DNA from: JANYCG01 sp031392945
GTDB lineage: Bacteria; Pseudomonadota; Gammaproteobacteria; Burkholderiales; Burkholderiaceae_C
NCBI GenBank assembly: GCA_031392945.1
Contig: JANMVT010000085.1
Span: 1 to 43,144, forward strand
Direction of reading: 5' to 3'
Length of the DNA: 43,144 bases
The notes beneath the pieces are model-generated. The model did no database searches, was not told the DNA's origin, and saw nothing but the letters and a program-made list of their open reading frames with translations. Shown piece after piece: positions 1-7,149 of the stretch. How positions within the stretch are numbered: position 1 is the stretch's first letter; each line of letters starts with the position of its first letter. The translations under genes and the position numbers were made by a program.

Positions 1-836
1 TCCAGCCCGTGGCCGATGGCTTCGTGCAGCAGGATGCCGGGCCAGCCCGAGCCCAGCACCACGGTCATCTCGCCGGCCGGGGCGGGACGCGCCTCCAAAT
101 TGGTCAGCGCGGCCTTGACGGCTTCGTTGACATATTTTTCAATGCAGGCGTCGTCAAAATAGGCCAGGCCAAAACGCCCGCCACCACCCGCTGAGCCCAT
201 TTCACGGCGCACCTTGCCGGCGATGGTTTGCTCGGCGATGACGGTCACACTCAAACGCACCAGCGGACGCACATCAGCGGCCAGGGTGCCGTCGGCGCGT
301 GCCACCATCACCACGTCATATTCGCTGGCCAGACCGGCCATGACCTGCGCCACACGCGGGTCTTTGGCGCGCGCCAGGGTTTCGACTTTGCCGAGCAGGC
401 CGACTTTGGCAGCGCTGTCCAGCGTCGAGATGGGATCCAGGTCCTTGTAGAGCGTGCGGCTTTTGGCGACCTTGCTGGCGGGCGTTTTGACCTTGGCGTT
501 TTTGGACGCGGCCGATATCGCCCGCACGGTGCGCGCCGCGTCCAGCAGGGACGCTTCGGAGATGTCGTCGGAATACGCAAACGCGGTTTTCTCGCCGCTG
601 ACCGCCCGCACACCTACACCCTGGTCAATGCTGAAGGAGCCGGTTTTGACGATGCCTTCTTCCAGGCTCCAGCCTTCGGAGCGGGTGTACTGGAAGTAAA
701 GATCGGCGTCATCGACCTTGTGCGCCTTGATCTCATTGAGCGCCTGGCTCAGATGGGTTTCATCCAGGCCAAAGGGTGTGAGCAAGAGGGATTTGGCAAT
801 GGCCAGACGTTCGATGGTGGGTTCGCGGGAGATCAT
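1..836 (-). CDS. tldD: TldD metalloprotease, 5' part (3' end outside window)
   Basis: Partial gene. The protein starts at an ATG at 836 and runs off the left edge. TldD pairs with PmbA/TldE as a zinc metalloprotease that matures modified peptides and degrades unfolded peptides in the cytoplasm. Visible family features are the segment SIDQGVGVRAVSGEKTAF (about residues 70-90), the LAADVRPLVRLSV stretch, the glycine-rich GSAGGGGRFGL, and at the very edge GWPGILLHEAIGHGL, whose HEAIGH is the N-terminal part of the HExxxH zinc-binding motif. It begins 9 bases after the TAA of the preceding gene, so the two are probably co-transcribed. The identification is firm. Only the C-terminal zinc cysteine region cannot be checked. 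Confidence 0.93.
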   Translation of the reverse strand, partial: MISREPTIERLAIAKSLLLTPFGLDETHLSQALNEIKAHKVDDADLYFQYTRSEGWSLEEGIVKTGSFSIDQGVGVRAVSGEKTAFAYSDDISEASLLDAARTVRAISAASKNAKVKTPASKVAKSRTLYKDLDPISTLDSAAKVGLLGKVETLARAKDPRVAQVMAGLASEYDVVMVARADGTLAADVRPLVRLSVTVIAEQTIAGKVRREMGSAGGGGRFGLAYFDDACIEKYVNEAVKAALTNLEARPAPAGEMTVVLGSGWPGILLHEAIGHGL

Positions 837-845
837 CAGGCCATT

Positions 846-1334
846 TTAGGCCTTGGCGCCGGTGTAACGCTGAAGCACCTGGATAGACCCAAAATGCAGG
901 TGATGCATGAATTCGCGCAGGATCAGAAGCGTGGCGGCAAACGCCGGGTCTGTGGGTATGCCAGAACGCAAAGCGGGGCGCCCCAGCGACCACGCCGCCA
1001 GCAAATCAAACAGGCGCTCGACCGCTTCGACAGAAAGAAGCATTTCCGCTTGTGACGGCAGGCCTGCAATGCGTGCGATGTCGCCGACAGCCGCATCCGT
1101 TGTAGTCAAACCCGTATGGCCCGCGACCAGGGTCCGTGCGCGGGTCACTTCATCTTCAACCCACATGATGGCGCCTTCCAGTTCAGCTTCAGTGGGCGGG
1201 CTGTGTTTGAAGAATTCAGCCGCCGTGCGCGACCGGCCGATCACCAGCAGCATCACTTCAGCGGCTTCGCCGTCGGTGTCGATCGCCACCGAGGTTTGCT
1301 CTGCGCCAATATGCAGGCGAATTGATTTGTTCAT
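846..1334 (-). CDS. Conserved protein of unknown function upstream of tldD
   Basis: A 162-residue soluble protein beginning MNKSIRLHIGAEQTSVAIDT. No signal peptide or membrane segment is visible, and the second half looks mainly helical with acidic and hydrophobic heptads. I do not recognise a named domain. It lies 15 bases after the dioxygenase gene and its TAA stop at 846-848 is 9 bases before the tldD start, so it is probably the middle member of an operon. Codon use resembles its neighbours, which argues against a spurious frame. Function unknown. Confidence 0.7.
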   Translation of the reverse strand: MNKSIRLHIGAEQTSVAIDTDGEAAEVMLLVIGRSRTAAEFFKHSPPTEAELEGAIMWVEDEVTRARTLVAGHTGLTTTDAAVGDIARIAGLPSQAEMLLSVEAVERLFDLLAAWSLGRPALRSGIPTDPAFAATLLILREFMHHLHFGSIQVLQRYTGAKA

Positions 1335-1349
1335 GAGGCCGCCACTTTA

Positions 1350-2159
1350 TCAAGCCGGCATTCCCCACGCATACGATTCCATCGACAGCACGGCATTGTC
1401 AACACCACCTTCAAGGGTCAAGGCGGTTTCGCCGGTTCGCTGCGCCCCCAGGGCGACCAGCAGCGGCAAAAAGTGTTCCTCGGTCGGATGAGCGCGTTCC
1501 GCATGGGGCGCGCGTGCGCGGTAGTCCACCAGCGCCTCGACCTCGTTGCGGGCCACGGCCTGGCCAACCCAATGGGTGAACTCGACAGCGTAATCCGCCA
1601 CACTGTCACTGCCTTGCCTGAACTCGTACAGGTTGTGCGTCATGCTGCCCGAGGCCACGATCAGCACACCCTGTTCACGCAGGGGCGCCAGCGCCCGGCC
1701 CAGCCTGAAGGCGCTGGCGGTATCCAGGCTGAATGGCATCGATATCTGAAACACCGGCACGTCTGCCTGCGGCAGCAAGTGCATGAGTGGCACCCACGCC
1801 CCGTGGTCCAGGCCGCGCCGCTCATCCGCAGCGACGCGCCAACCTGCTTGTGCCAGCAAGCGCCCCGCTTCTGCCGCGAGTTTCGGGTGTCCAACCACAG
1901 GGTAGTGAAGATCGTAAAGCGCCGGGGGAAAGCCGCCGAAATCATGCACCGTTTCAGGGGTGGCCGTGGCCATGACTTTGATATCGCGCGTCTGCCAGTG
2001 GGGGGACACCACCAGCACCGCTTTGATGGCGCGCGATTCAGCCGATGCGCCGCCCCTCAATTGCTGGCCGATCTGGCCCAAGCGGGGCCCAAGCCGCCCC
2101 GGCTCAATGGCAAACGTCGGCACGCCGTGAGAGATGAACAGGACAGGGGTGGCAAACAT
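1350..2159 (-). CDS. ygiD: DODA-type extradiol ring-opening dioxygenase (YgiD-like)
   Basis: A 269-residue protein of the 4,5-DOPA dioxygenase/LigB-like class III extradiol family, which cleaves catechol-type rings using a bound metal. The N-terminus MFATPVLFISHGVPTFA carries the first metal histidine. Further family signatures are VLVVSPHW, the LHYPVVGHPKLA segment, GLDHGAWVPLMHLLP, SGSMTHNLYEF and the late HPTEEHFLPLLVALG. Length matches the family. Start ATG at 2157-2159, 8 bases after the DoxX gene, so it probably belongs to the same transcript. The true substrate cannot be read from sequence. Association with DoxX and an NAD(P) reductase suggests a redox or quinone/aromatic stress role, which is inference. 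Confidence 0.85.
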   Translation of the reverse strand: MFATPVLFISHGVPTFAIEPGRLGPRLGQIGQQLRGGASAESRAIKAVLVVSPHWQTRDIKVMATATPETVHDFGGFPPALYDLHYPVVGHPKLAAEAGRLLAQAGWRVAADERRGLDHGAWVPLMHLLPQADVPVFQISMPFSLDTASAFRLGRALAPLREQGVLIVASGSMTHNLYEFRQGSDSVADYAVEFTHWVGQAVARNEVEALVDYRARAPHAERAHPTEEHFLPLLVALGAQRTGETALTLEGGVDNAVLSMESYAWGMPA

Positions 2160-2167
2160 GGTGGGTG

Positions 2168-2563
2168 TCAGGCTGCAGGTTTGCTCAGGGCAATGCGTCC
2201 ACCGCCCAACAAGGCGACGGCCATGGCGATGACGACCAGAAACAAAGGATATTCCCAGCCCCCATTGGCATTGGAAAACACCCAGCCGTTGCCCGCATGG
2301 ACCGCCAATGCACCCAACAGCACCGGCACGCCAGCCAAAGCCACCCAGCGTGTCTGGAAGCCGGCGATCAGTGCCAATCCGGCCAACACTTCGACCGGGG
2401 TGACCACATAAGCTGTCCAGCCGGGGAAACCGACGGATGCAAAAAAGCCAGCCGTTCCCGGCAGGGTGAAGACAAAGAATTTGAGCAGGCCGTGGGTCAG
2501 GAACATGACGCCCAGGGCAAGGCGCAAAACCAGGGCGGCGTAATCATTGTTGGTGGGTTTCAT
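2168..2563 (-). CDS. DoxX family membrane protein
   Basis: A 131-residue integral membrane protein with four predicted hydrophobic segments. Typical DoxX features are YAALVLRLALGVMFLTHGLLK at the N-terminus, GFFASVGFPGWTAYVVTPVEVLAGLALIAG in the middle, and a final LFLVVIAMAVALLGGGR. DoxX-family proteins are small four-helix membrane proteins linked to quinone or thiosulfate redox chemistry and oxidative stress, but most have no assigned activity. It lies between a reductase gene (90-base gap) and a dioxygenase gene (8-base gap), both on the same strand. Confidence 0.85.
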   Translation of the reverse strand: MKPTNNDYAALVLRLALGVMFLTHGLLKFFVFTLPGTAGFFASVGFPGWTAYVVTPVEVLAGLALIAGFQTRWVALAGVPVLLGALAVHAGNGWVFSNANGGWEYPLFLVVIAMAVALLGGGRIALSKPAA

Positions 2564-2653
2564 GGTGTTTCCTTCAATTTGAAAATGAAAATTTTGATGT
2601 GAATGATTGAGAATCAGGGCTTGATAAGGGCTTGTTCACCGGCCTGACAGGCT

Positions 2654-3286
2654 TCAGGCGCGCTTGATCCAGCTTGGAGCAATGCTGGTGCCCAGGCCTG
2701 CGCCGTAGCCCAGGTAAATGTTCAAACCGGCCAATGGTTCAAGGTAACGCGCGTTTTTCAAACCGCCCGCATCTACCGTGGCAAAACCCATGCTTTGGGC
2801 CAGGGCCGTGGCAGACTGTTTGGCACGATCGCTGTCGCTGGCGACAAACACCGACGCGGTCTGGCCATTGCCGAAGTCCGCGCCTTCTGCCAGCACTTGG
2901 GCAAACAGCGTATTGAAAGCCTTGACCACTTGCGCCCCGGGCAAGGCCTTGGCAATTTCTTCCGCCGCTGAGGTGTTGAAACCAAGCGTCAAGCCCATGT
3001 AGTCAGGCGTCAGCGGGTTGCTGATGTCGATCACGACCTTGCCGTTCAGGCTGCCGATCGACTTGAGTGCGGGGATGGCGTCGGCATAAGCCGTGGCCAG
3101 CACAACCACATCAGCTAATGCAGCGGCGTTCGCGGCAGCGACGGCCTTGGCGCCAGGGTTGGCAGTCGCCAGGGCTTGGGCTTTTTCCAGACTGCGGGCA
3201 GTGACGCTGACTTGATGGCCGGCCTTGAGCAGTTGTTTGACAAAAGCCGAACCCATATTGCCAGCGCCGAGGATAAGTACGTTCAT
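2654..3286 (-). CDS. NAD(P)-binding oxidoreductase, F420/NADPH-reductase-like
   Basis: A 210-residue Rossmann protein. The N-terminus MNVLILGAGNMGSAF is the dinucleotide-binding GxGxxG fold, followed by VTARSLEKAQALA where the NADP ribose phosphate would bind. Further family marks are VVIDISNPLTPDYMGL, the VVKAFNTLFAQVLAEG segment, VFVASDSDRAK and a C-terminal YLEPLAGLNIYLGYGAGLGTSIAPSW. It resembles the NADPH-dependent F420 reductase/YqeB-type group, but in proteobacteria lacking F420 the substrate is unknown. First gene of the run divergent from the LysR regulator, so it is the likely regulated target. Confidence 0.8.
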   Translation of the reverse strand: MNVLILGAGNMGSAFVKQLLKAGHQVSVTARSLEKAQALATANPGAKAVAAANAAALADVVVLATAYADAIPALKSIGSLNGKVVIDISNPLTPDYMGLTLGFNTSAAEEIAKALPGAQVVKAFNTLFAQVLAEGADFGNGQTASVFVASDSDRAKQSATALAQSMGFATVDAGGLKNARYLEPLAGLNIYLGYGAGLGTSIAPSWIKRA

Positions 3287-3422
3287 GATGATTCCTTGAG
3301 TTAAGTAGATTGTTTGCTTGGTGGTGCGAGGCCAGTTGGCAACGCACAGAACGAACTGTATAAGGCTTCATTTAAGAGATAAACTGTCTAAAATTACATT
3401 CATTAACTCAATATTAAGCACA
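3287..3422. promoter_or_regulatory. Divergent promoter region, reductase operon / LysR gene
   Basis: A 136-base AT-richer gap between the divergent start codons at 3286 (minus) and 3423 (plus). Divergent LysR regulators usually bind T-N11-A type sites in such a gap and control both directions. Several AT-rich imperfect dyads are present (around 3372-3415), but none is clear enough to name as the operator. The assignment rests on gene arrangement. Confidence 0.5.
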
Positions 3423-4331
3423 ATGAACCGCTTTCTTGAAATGCAGAGCTTCAGCGCTGTGGTCGACGCCGGCAGTTTTGTGAAGGCGGCCAACGTGCTG
3501 GGCCTGCCCAAAGCCGCCATGTCGCGTTACGTCGGTGAGCTCGAAGCGCGCCTGGGTGTACGGCTGCTGCACCGCACCACCCGGCGCCTGTCACTCACCC
3601 AGGAAGGCCAGGTGTTTTACGCACGCAGCAAAGAGTTGCTGGCAGGGGTGGATGAAGCCGAAGCAGAAATCACCTCGCGAAGCGGCGCGGCCAGCGGGCT
3701 TTTGCGCATCAACGCGCCAGTCACTTTCGGCATCCTGCACCTGGCGCCGCTGTGGGGCGTGTTTCGTGGCCAGTACCCGAAGGTGACGCTGGACGTGACA
3801 CTGTCTGACCGCGTGGTTGATCTGGTGGACGAGGGTTATGACGTCGCCATCCGCATCGCCACCCTGCCGAACTCGACGCTCATCAGCAAGCGTCTCGCCA
3901 CCACGCATATGGTGTTGTGTGCCTCGCCCGGGTACTTGAAGACACACGGGACACCTTCCCACCCGTCCGAGTTGGCGGCCCACGCGGTGATTTCCTACAG
4001 TTATTGGTCCACCCGCGATGAATGGCGCTTTGAGGCCCCAGAAGCGCTTGGCGGACCGGTTAGCGTGAAGACCCAGCCCTGTATCCGCACCAACAGCGGC
4101 GACACCTGCCGGGCTGCGGCGCTGGCGCACCAGGGCATCATCCTGCAGCCAGGTTTTCTGGTGGGCGGCGACCTGGCTGCGGGCGCGCTGGTCGAACTCA
4201 TGCCCGCATTCAAATCCATTGAGCTGGGCATTTACGCGGTCTACCCGACACGCAAACACGTGTCGCCCAAAGTGCGCGTCTTGATTGATTTTCTGGCGCT
4301 TCAATTTGCGCAAGATACCGCCGCCTGGTGA
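3423..4331 (+). CDS. LysR family transcriptional regulator
   Basis: A 302-residue regulator. I chose the ATG at 3423 (MNRFLEMQSFSAVVDAGSF), which is where LysR proteins normally begin. An upstream in-frame start would add 35 residues translated from the AT-rich promoter region. The winged helix-turn-helix occupies residues 1-60 (FVKAANVLGLPKAAMSRYVG, then LEARLGVRLLHRTTRRLSLT), followed by the coiled linker and an effector-binding domain of the CrgA/PBP2 type (GLLRINAPVTFG, DLVDEGYDVAIRIA). Probable local regulator of the divergent reductase-DoxX-dioxygenase genes. It converges on the next gene with a 10-base gap. Confidence 0.93.
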   Translation: MNRFLEMQSFSAVVDAGSFVKAANVLGLPKAAMSRYVGELEARLGVRLLHRTTRRLSLTQEGQVFYARSKELLAGVDEAEAEITSRSGAASGLLRINAPVTFGILHLAPLWGVFRGQYPKVTLDVTLSDRVVDLVDEGYDVAIRIATLPNSTLISKRLATTHMVLCASPGYLKTHGTPSHPSELAAHAVISYSYWSTRDEWRFEAPEALGGPVSVKTQPCIRTNSGDTCRAAALAHQGIILQPGFLVGGDLAAGALVELMPAFKSIELGIYAVYPTRKHVSPKVRVLIDFLALQFAQDTAAW

Positions 4332-4341
4332 CGCTGCAATC

Positions 4342-5235
4342 TCAGTGCTTTGTTCCGCCCAGCCACTTGAACAGGGCTGCATCATCCTCACCCGCCAGGC
4401 CGCCCGCGCTGGCCTGCGCAAACACCCGGCTGGCCGCTGCGCCCAGGGGGCCTTCGCAACCCGCAGCGCGCGCCGCCTCGACCGCCAGGCGCGTGTCTTT
4501 TTCCAGCAGGGTCATGTGGGCGCGCGGGGCGTAGTCGCCCGCGATGGCGCGTCGCATGCGGTCGGAGCCGACCCAGCTCTGGCCACTGGACTGCTCAATC
4601 ACGTCCAGCGTCTTGCCGACATCGAGCCCCATCTTTTGCGCCATCACCAGCACCTCGGCGGCGGCCACCAGGTTGATGCCACCGGCCAGGTTGTTGACGA
4701 GTTTGGTGCGCGCGCCGTCCCCCACGCGTTCGCTGATGCGGAACAGCTTGTTCGACAGTGCGTTGAGAAGGCCCTCATGGCGCGCAAACACGTTGGCGGC
4801 GCAGGCCACCATCAGGCTCATGCTGCCATCGGCCGCCCGCGCGGGGCCGCCCGACATGGGCGCATCAATCGTGTTCAGGCCCAGCGGAATCAATTCCTGG
4901 GCGAAGCTTTCGGTGTCCTGCGGCGCCATGGTCGGGCACAACATCACGGTGCGCCCCAGGTGCATGGCCTGGGCGATGCCATTCACACCAAACAGCACCT
5001 CGCGGGTCTGCTCGGCCGTCACGACACAGACAATAATTACTATAGAATCAATAGCTACTTTAGAAGCATTGGTGAGGGCTACAGCCCCTAATGCCTCCAG
5101 TTCCCGCATCCGGGCGGTGTCAATGTCAAAAACACCCACTGGCCAGCCCCTGGCGAGCAGGTTGCGCGCCATGCCGCCGCCCATATTGCCAACGCCGACA
5201 ATGCCAACCTGGTATTTTTCTGGGCTGTCGCTCAC
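4342..5235 (-). CDS. NAD(P)-dependent beta-hydroxyacid dehydrogenase (HIBADH family)
   Basis: A 297-residue enzyme of the 3-hydroxyisobutyrate/tartronate-semialdehyde reductase family. The Rossmann motif is YQVGIVGVGNMGGGMARNL near the N-terminus, the substrate loop is TIDAPMSGGPARAADGSMSLM, and the catalytic lysine lies in GARTKLVNNLAGGINL (Lys in TKLVNN). Start taken as GTG at 5233-5235, overlapping the rodA TGA by four bases (GTGA), so it is translationally coupled to rodA. A longer reading frame running back into rodA is not real. The stretch around residues 46-68 is unusually AT-rich at DNA level (about 5031-5100) and looks like an inserted short repeat that stayed in frame. Exact substrate unknown. 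Confidence 0.85.
   Translation of the reverse strand: MSDSPEKYQVGIVGVGNMGGGMARNLLARGWPVGVFDIDTARMRELEALGAVALTNASKVAIDSIVIIVCVVTAEQTREVLFGVNGIAQAMHLGRTVMLCPTMAPQDTESFAQELIPLGLNTIDAPMSGGPARAADGSMSLMVACAANVFARHEGLLNALSNKLFRISERVGDGARTKLVNNLAGGINLVAAAEVLVMAQKMGLDVGKTLDVIEQSSGQSWVGSDRMRRAIAGDYAPRAHMTLLEKDTRLAVEAARAAGCEGPLGAAASRVFAQASAGGLAGEDDAALFKWLGGTKH
5031..5100. repeat. AT-rich tract resembling a short dispersed repeat inside the dehydrogenase gene
   Basis: The DNA turns abruptly AT-rich (…AATAATTACTATAGAATCAATAGCTACTT…, then GCATTGG and AATGCC separated by a GGGCT…AGCCCC pair) inside an otherwise GC-rich gene. It resembles the AATAGCTACTT-type short repeats I associate with Comamonadaceae genomes. 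It keeps the reading frame and encodes roughly LTNASKVAIDSIVIIVCVV. Family membership is from memory only. Confidence 0.35.
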
Positions 5236-6386
5236 GACTGCACCAGCCTTTTTGATTTGGAAATCGACATCAATATCCCCAGCCCCAGGCCCAGCGTCAC
5301 CATCGCGGTGCCGCCATAACTGATGAAAGGCAGCGGTACGCCCACCACCGGCAAAATGCCGCTCACCATGCCCATGTTGACAAAGGCATAGGTGAAAAAA
5401 ATCAGCGTCACCGCACCGGCCAGCAGACGCGAGAACAGGGTGGGCGCCTCCAGCGCGATCATCAGGCCGCGCAGGATCAGGAACGCGAAGGCGCCGATCA
5501 GCGCCAACACGCCGGCCAGGCCGAACTCTTCCGAAAATGCGGCAAAAATGAAGTCGGTGGTGCGCTCTGGGATGAATTCCAGATGGGTTTGTGTGCCCTG
5601 CATGAAGCCCTTGCCCCAGAGCCCGCCCGAGCCGATGGCGATCATGCCCTGGATGATGTGGAAGCCTTTGCCCAGCGGGTCGCGCGACGGGTCCAGCAGG
5701 GTGCAGATGCGCTGCTGCTGGTAATCTTTGAGCAAGGGCCAGCTCACGCCGTCGGCGCACAGGCGCGGCTCGAAGATGACCACCAGGGCAACCGCCACCA
5801 GGCCAATTGCCACTGGCGGCAAGATCAGCTTCCAGGACAGGCCGGCAAAGAAGATCACCCCCAGCCCCGCCGCCAGAATCAGCAGGGCCGTGCCCAAGTC
5901 AGGCTGCCTCATGACCAAGCCCACCGGCAGCGCCAGCAGCAGGCCGGCCACGGCAAAGTCCAGCGGCTTCAAACGGCCCTCGCGTTTTTGAAACCACCAG
6001 GCCAGCATCAGGGGCATGGCGATTTTGAGCACCTCGCTGGGCTGGATGACTACGCCGACATTGACCCAGCGCCGCGCGCCTTTCTTGGTGATGCCAAACA
6101 CCGCCACCGCCACCAGCAAAGTGACGCCCACCACGTAGAGCGGCACCGCCAGGCGCATCAGGCGCTGCGGTGGTATTTGCGCCACAAAAAACAGGCAAAC
6201 CCCGGCAATCAGCATGTTGCGGCCATGCAATTCGAACTGCTGGCCGTGGTCGTAGCCGCTGGAGTACATGGTGAGAAGGCCCAGGCAGGCCAATATCAAT
6301 ACCGCGCTGGCCAACGGCCCGTCAAAGCCGCGAAACCAGGGCAGGATTCGGGTCAACAGCGAGGGTTTTTCGAAAGTGGCGAGCAT
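5232..6386 (-). CDS. rodA: Rod shape-determining SEDS glycosyltransferase RodA
   Basis: A 384-residue polytopic SEDS protein, about ten membrane helices. RodA polymerises lipid II glycan strands in the elongasome with PBP2. SEDS signatures visible: GARRWVNVGVVIQPSEVLKIAMPL, KQPDLGTA-like MRQPDLGTALLIL, the large loop with GKGFMQGTQTHLEFIPERTTDFIFA and FSEEFGL, and the C-terminal GVPLPFISYGGTAM. The HLEFIPERTTDFIFA form is RodA-like, while FtsW of this window has LHWLPEAHTDFLLA. Start ATG at 6384-6386. It is the first gene of a two-gene unit with the downstream dehydrogenase (4-base overlap). No mrdA or mreBCD is adjacent, unlike many relatives. Confidence 0.93.
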   Translation of the reverse strand: MLATFEKPSLLTRILPWFRGFDGPLASAVLILACLGLLTMYSSGYDHGQQFELHGRNMLIAGVCLFFVAQIPPQRLMRLAVPLYVVGVTLLVAVAVFGITKKGARRWVNVGVVIQPSEVLKIAMPLMLAWWFQKREGRLKPLDFAVAGLLLALPVGLVMRQPDLGTALLILAAGLGVIFFAGLSWKLILPPVAIGLVAVALVVIFEPRLCADGVSWPLLKDYQQQRICTLLDPSRDPLGKGFHIIQGMIAIGSGGLWGKGFMQGTQTHLEFIPERTTDFIFAAFSEEFGLAGVLALIGAFAFLILRGLMIALEAPTLFSRLLAGAVTLIFFTYAFVNMGMVSGILPVVGVPLPFISYGGTAMVTLGLGLGILMSISKSKRLVQS

Positions 6387-6413
6387 GTGGGGCGATTATC
6401 CTGCGTCCAGCGC

Positions 6414-6440
6414 CGGATATCCTGCGCTGCAAGATATCCG
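6414..6440. promoter_or_regulatory. Inverted repeat in the rodA/esterase divergent gap
   Basis: Arms CGGATATC (6414-6421) and GATATCCG (6433-6440) are perfect 8-bp complements with an 11-base spacer, in the 89-base gap between the divergent starts of rodA and the esterase gene. The symmetric arms and location fit an operator shared by both promoters. It could also be a stem-loop in the rodA leader. No regulator is identified. Confidence 0.45.
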
Positions 6441-6475
6441 TCACCCCAATTACCCTCATTTTCAAGCGGCAAGCC

Positions 6476-7069
6476 ATGGCATCACGACCACCCACCACCC
6501 ACCTGCTCTACCTGCACGGCTTTCGCTCGTCGCCGCAATCGACCAAGGCGCGCATGATGGCGGCTCGCATGGCCAACGCGCACCCGCAGGTGACCTGGTG
6601 GTGCCCGCAGCTGCCGCCCTCGCCGCGTGAGGCGGCGACGCTGATCAGGGACGGCACAACCGATTGGCCACACGCGTCCATGGCCGTGATCGGCTCGTCG
6701 CTGGGCGGGTTTTACGCGGCCTGGGTGTCTGAAATGACGCTCTGCAGGGCTGTGCTGCTCAACCCGGCGGTCAACCCGGCCCGCGATCTGGCCAAACACA
6801 TCGGCGAGCAGACCAGTTGGCACGACCCGGCCGAGCGGTTTTTCTTCAAGGCCGGGTACGTGGATGAGCTTCGCGCGCTGGAGACCGGGCCGCTGCGCCA
6901 CCCGCAGAATTGCCTGGCCATCATCGCCAAGGGCGACGAGGTGCTGGATTGGCGGGAGATGATTGGGCGCTGCGCGGGTGCACATATCAAGCTGCTGGAA
7001 GGCGGCGACCACGCCTTGAGCGACTTTGACAGCCACATGGATGAAGTTTTGGCATTTCTCGGCCTTTAA
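6476..7069 (+). CDS. YqiA/YcfP-type alpha/beta hydrolase (esterase)
   Basis: A 197-residue cytoplasmic hydrolase. THLLYLHGFRSSPQSTKA is the oxyanion-hole region, VIGSSLGGFYAAW is the nucleophile elbow (Ser in GSSLGG), and the catalytic His lies in EGGDHALSDFD near the C-terminus. AIIAKGDEVLDWREM provides the likely acid (Asp). These are the marks of the UPF0227/YqiA family, in which E. coli YqiA has esterase activity. Physiological substrate unknown. It starts 89 bases from rodA on the opposite strand and is followed by a strong stem-loop. Confidence 0.85.
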   Translation: MASRPPTTHLLYLHGFRSSPQSTKARMMAARMANAHPQVTWWCPQLPPSPREAATLIRDGTTDWPHASMAVIGSSLGGFYAAWVSEMTLCRAVLLNPAVNPARDLAKHIGEQTSWHDPAERFFFKAGYVDELRALETGPLRHPQNCLAIIAKGDEVLDWREMIGRCAGAHIKLLEGGDHALSDFDSHMDEVLAFLGL

Positions 7070-7075
7070 CCGCAT

Positions 7076-7102
7076 GGGCCGGTCTGCCGGGCAGATTGGC
7101 CC
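7076..7102 (+). terminator. Strong stem-loop after the esterase gene (no U-tract)
   Basis: Arms GGGCCGGTCTGC (7076-7087) and GCAGATTGGCCC (7091-7102) pair over 12 bp including two G-U wobbles, around the three-base loop CGG. It begins 6 bases after the esterase stop and ends 47 bases before the exoribonuclease start. There is no T-run after it, so a classical intrinsic terminator is not supported. A Rho-dependent end or mRNA-stabilising hairpin is possible. Confidence 0.5.
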
Positions 7103-7149
7103 GACTTAACGGGTCATTTAGCGGGCCATTTTGCGCCGACAATTCCCCC

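Noticed and set aside
4342..5760. Dehydrogenase starting far upstream inside rodA
   Set aside because: The first ~175 residues would be out-of-frame rodA sequence with no domain. The GTG at 5235 overlaps the rodA stop and gives the Rossmann start.
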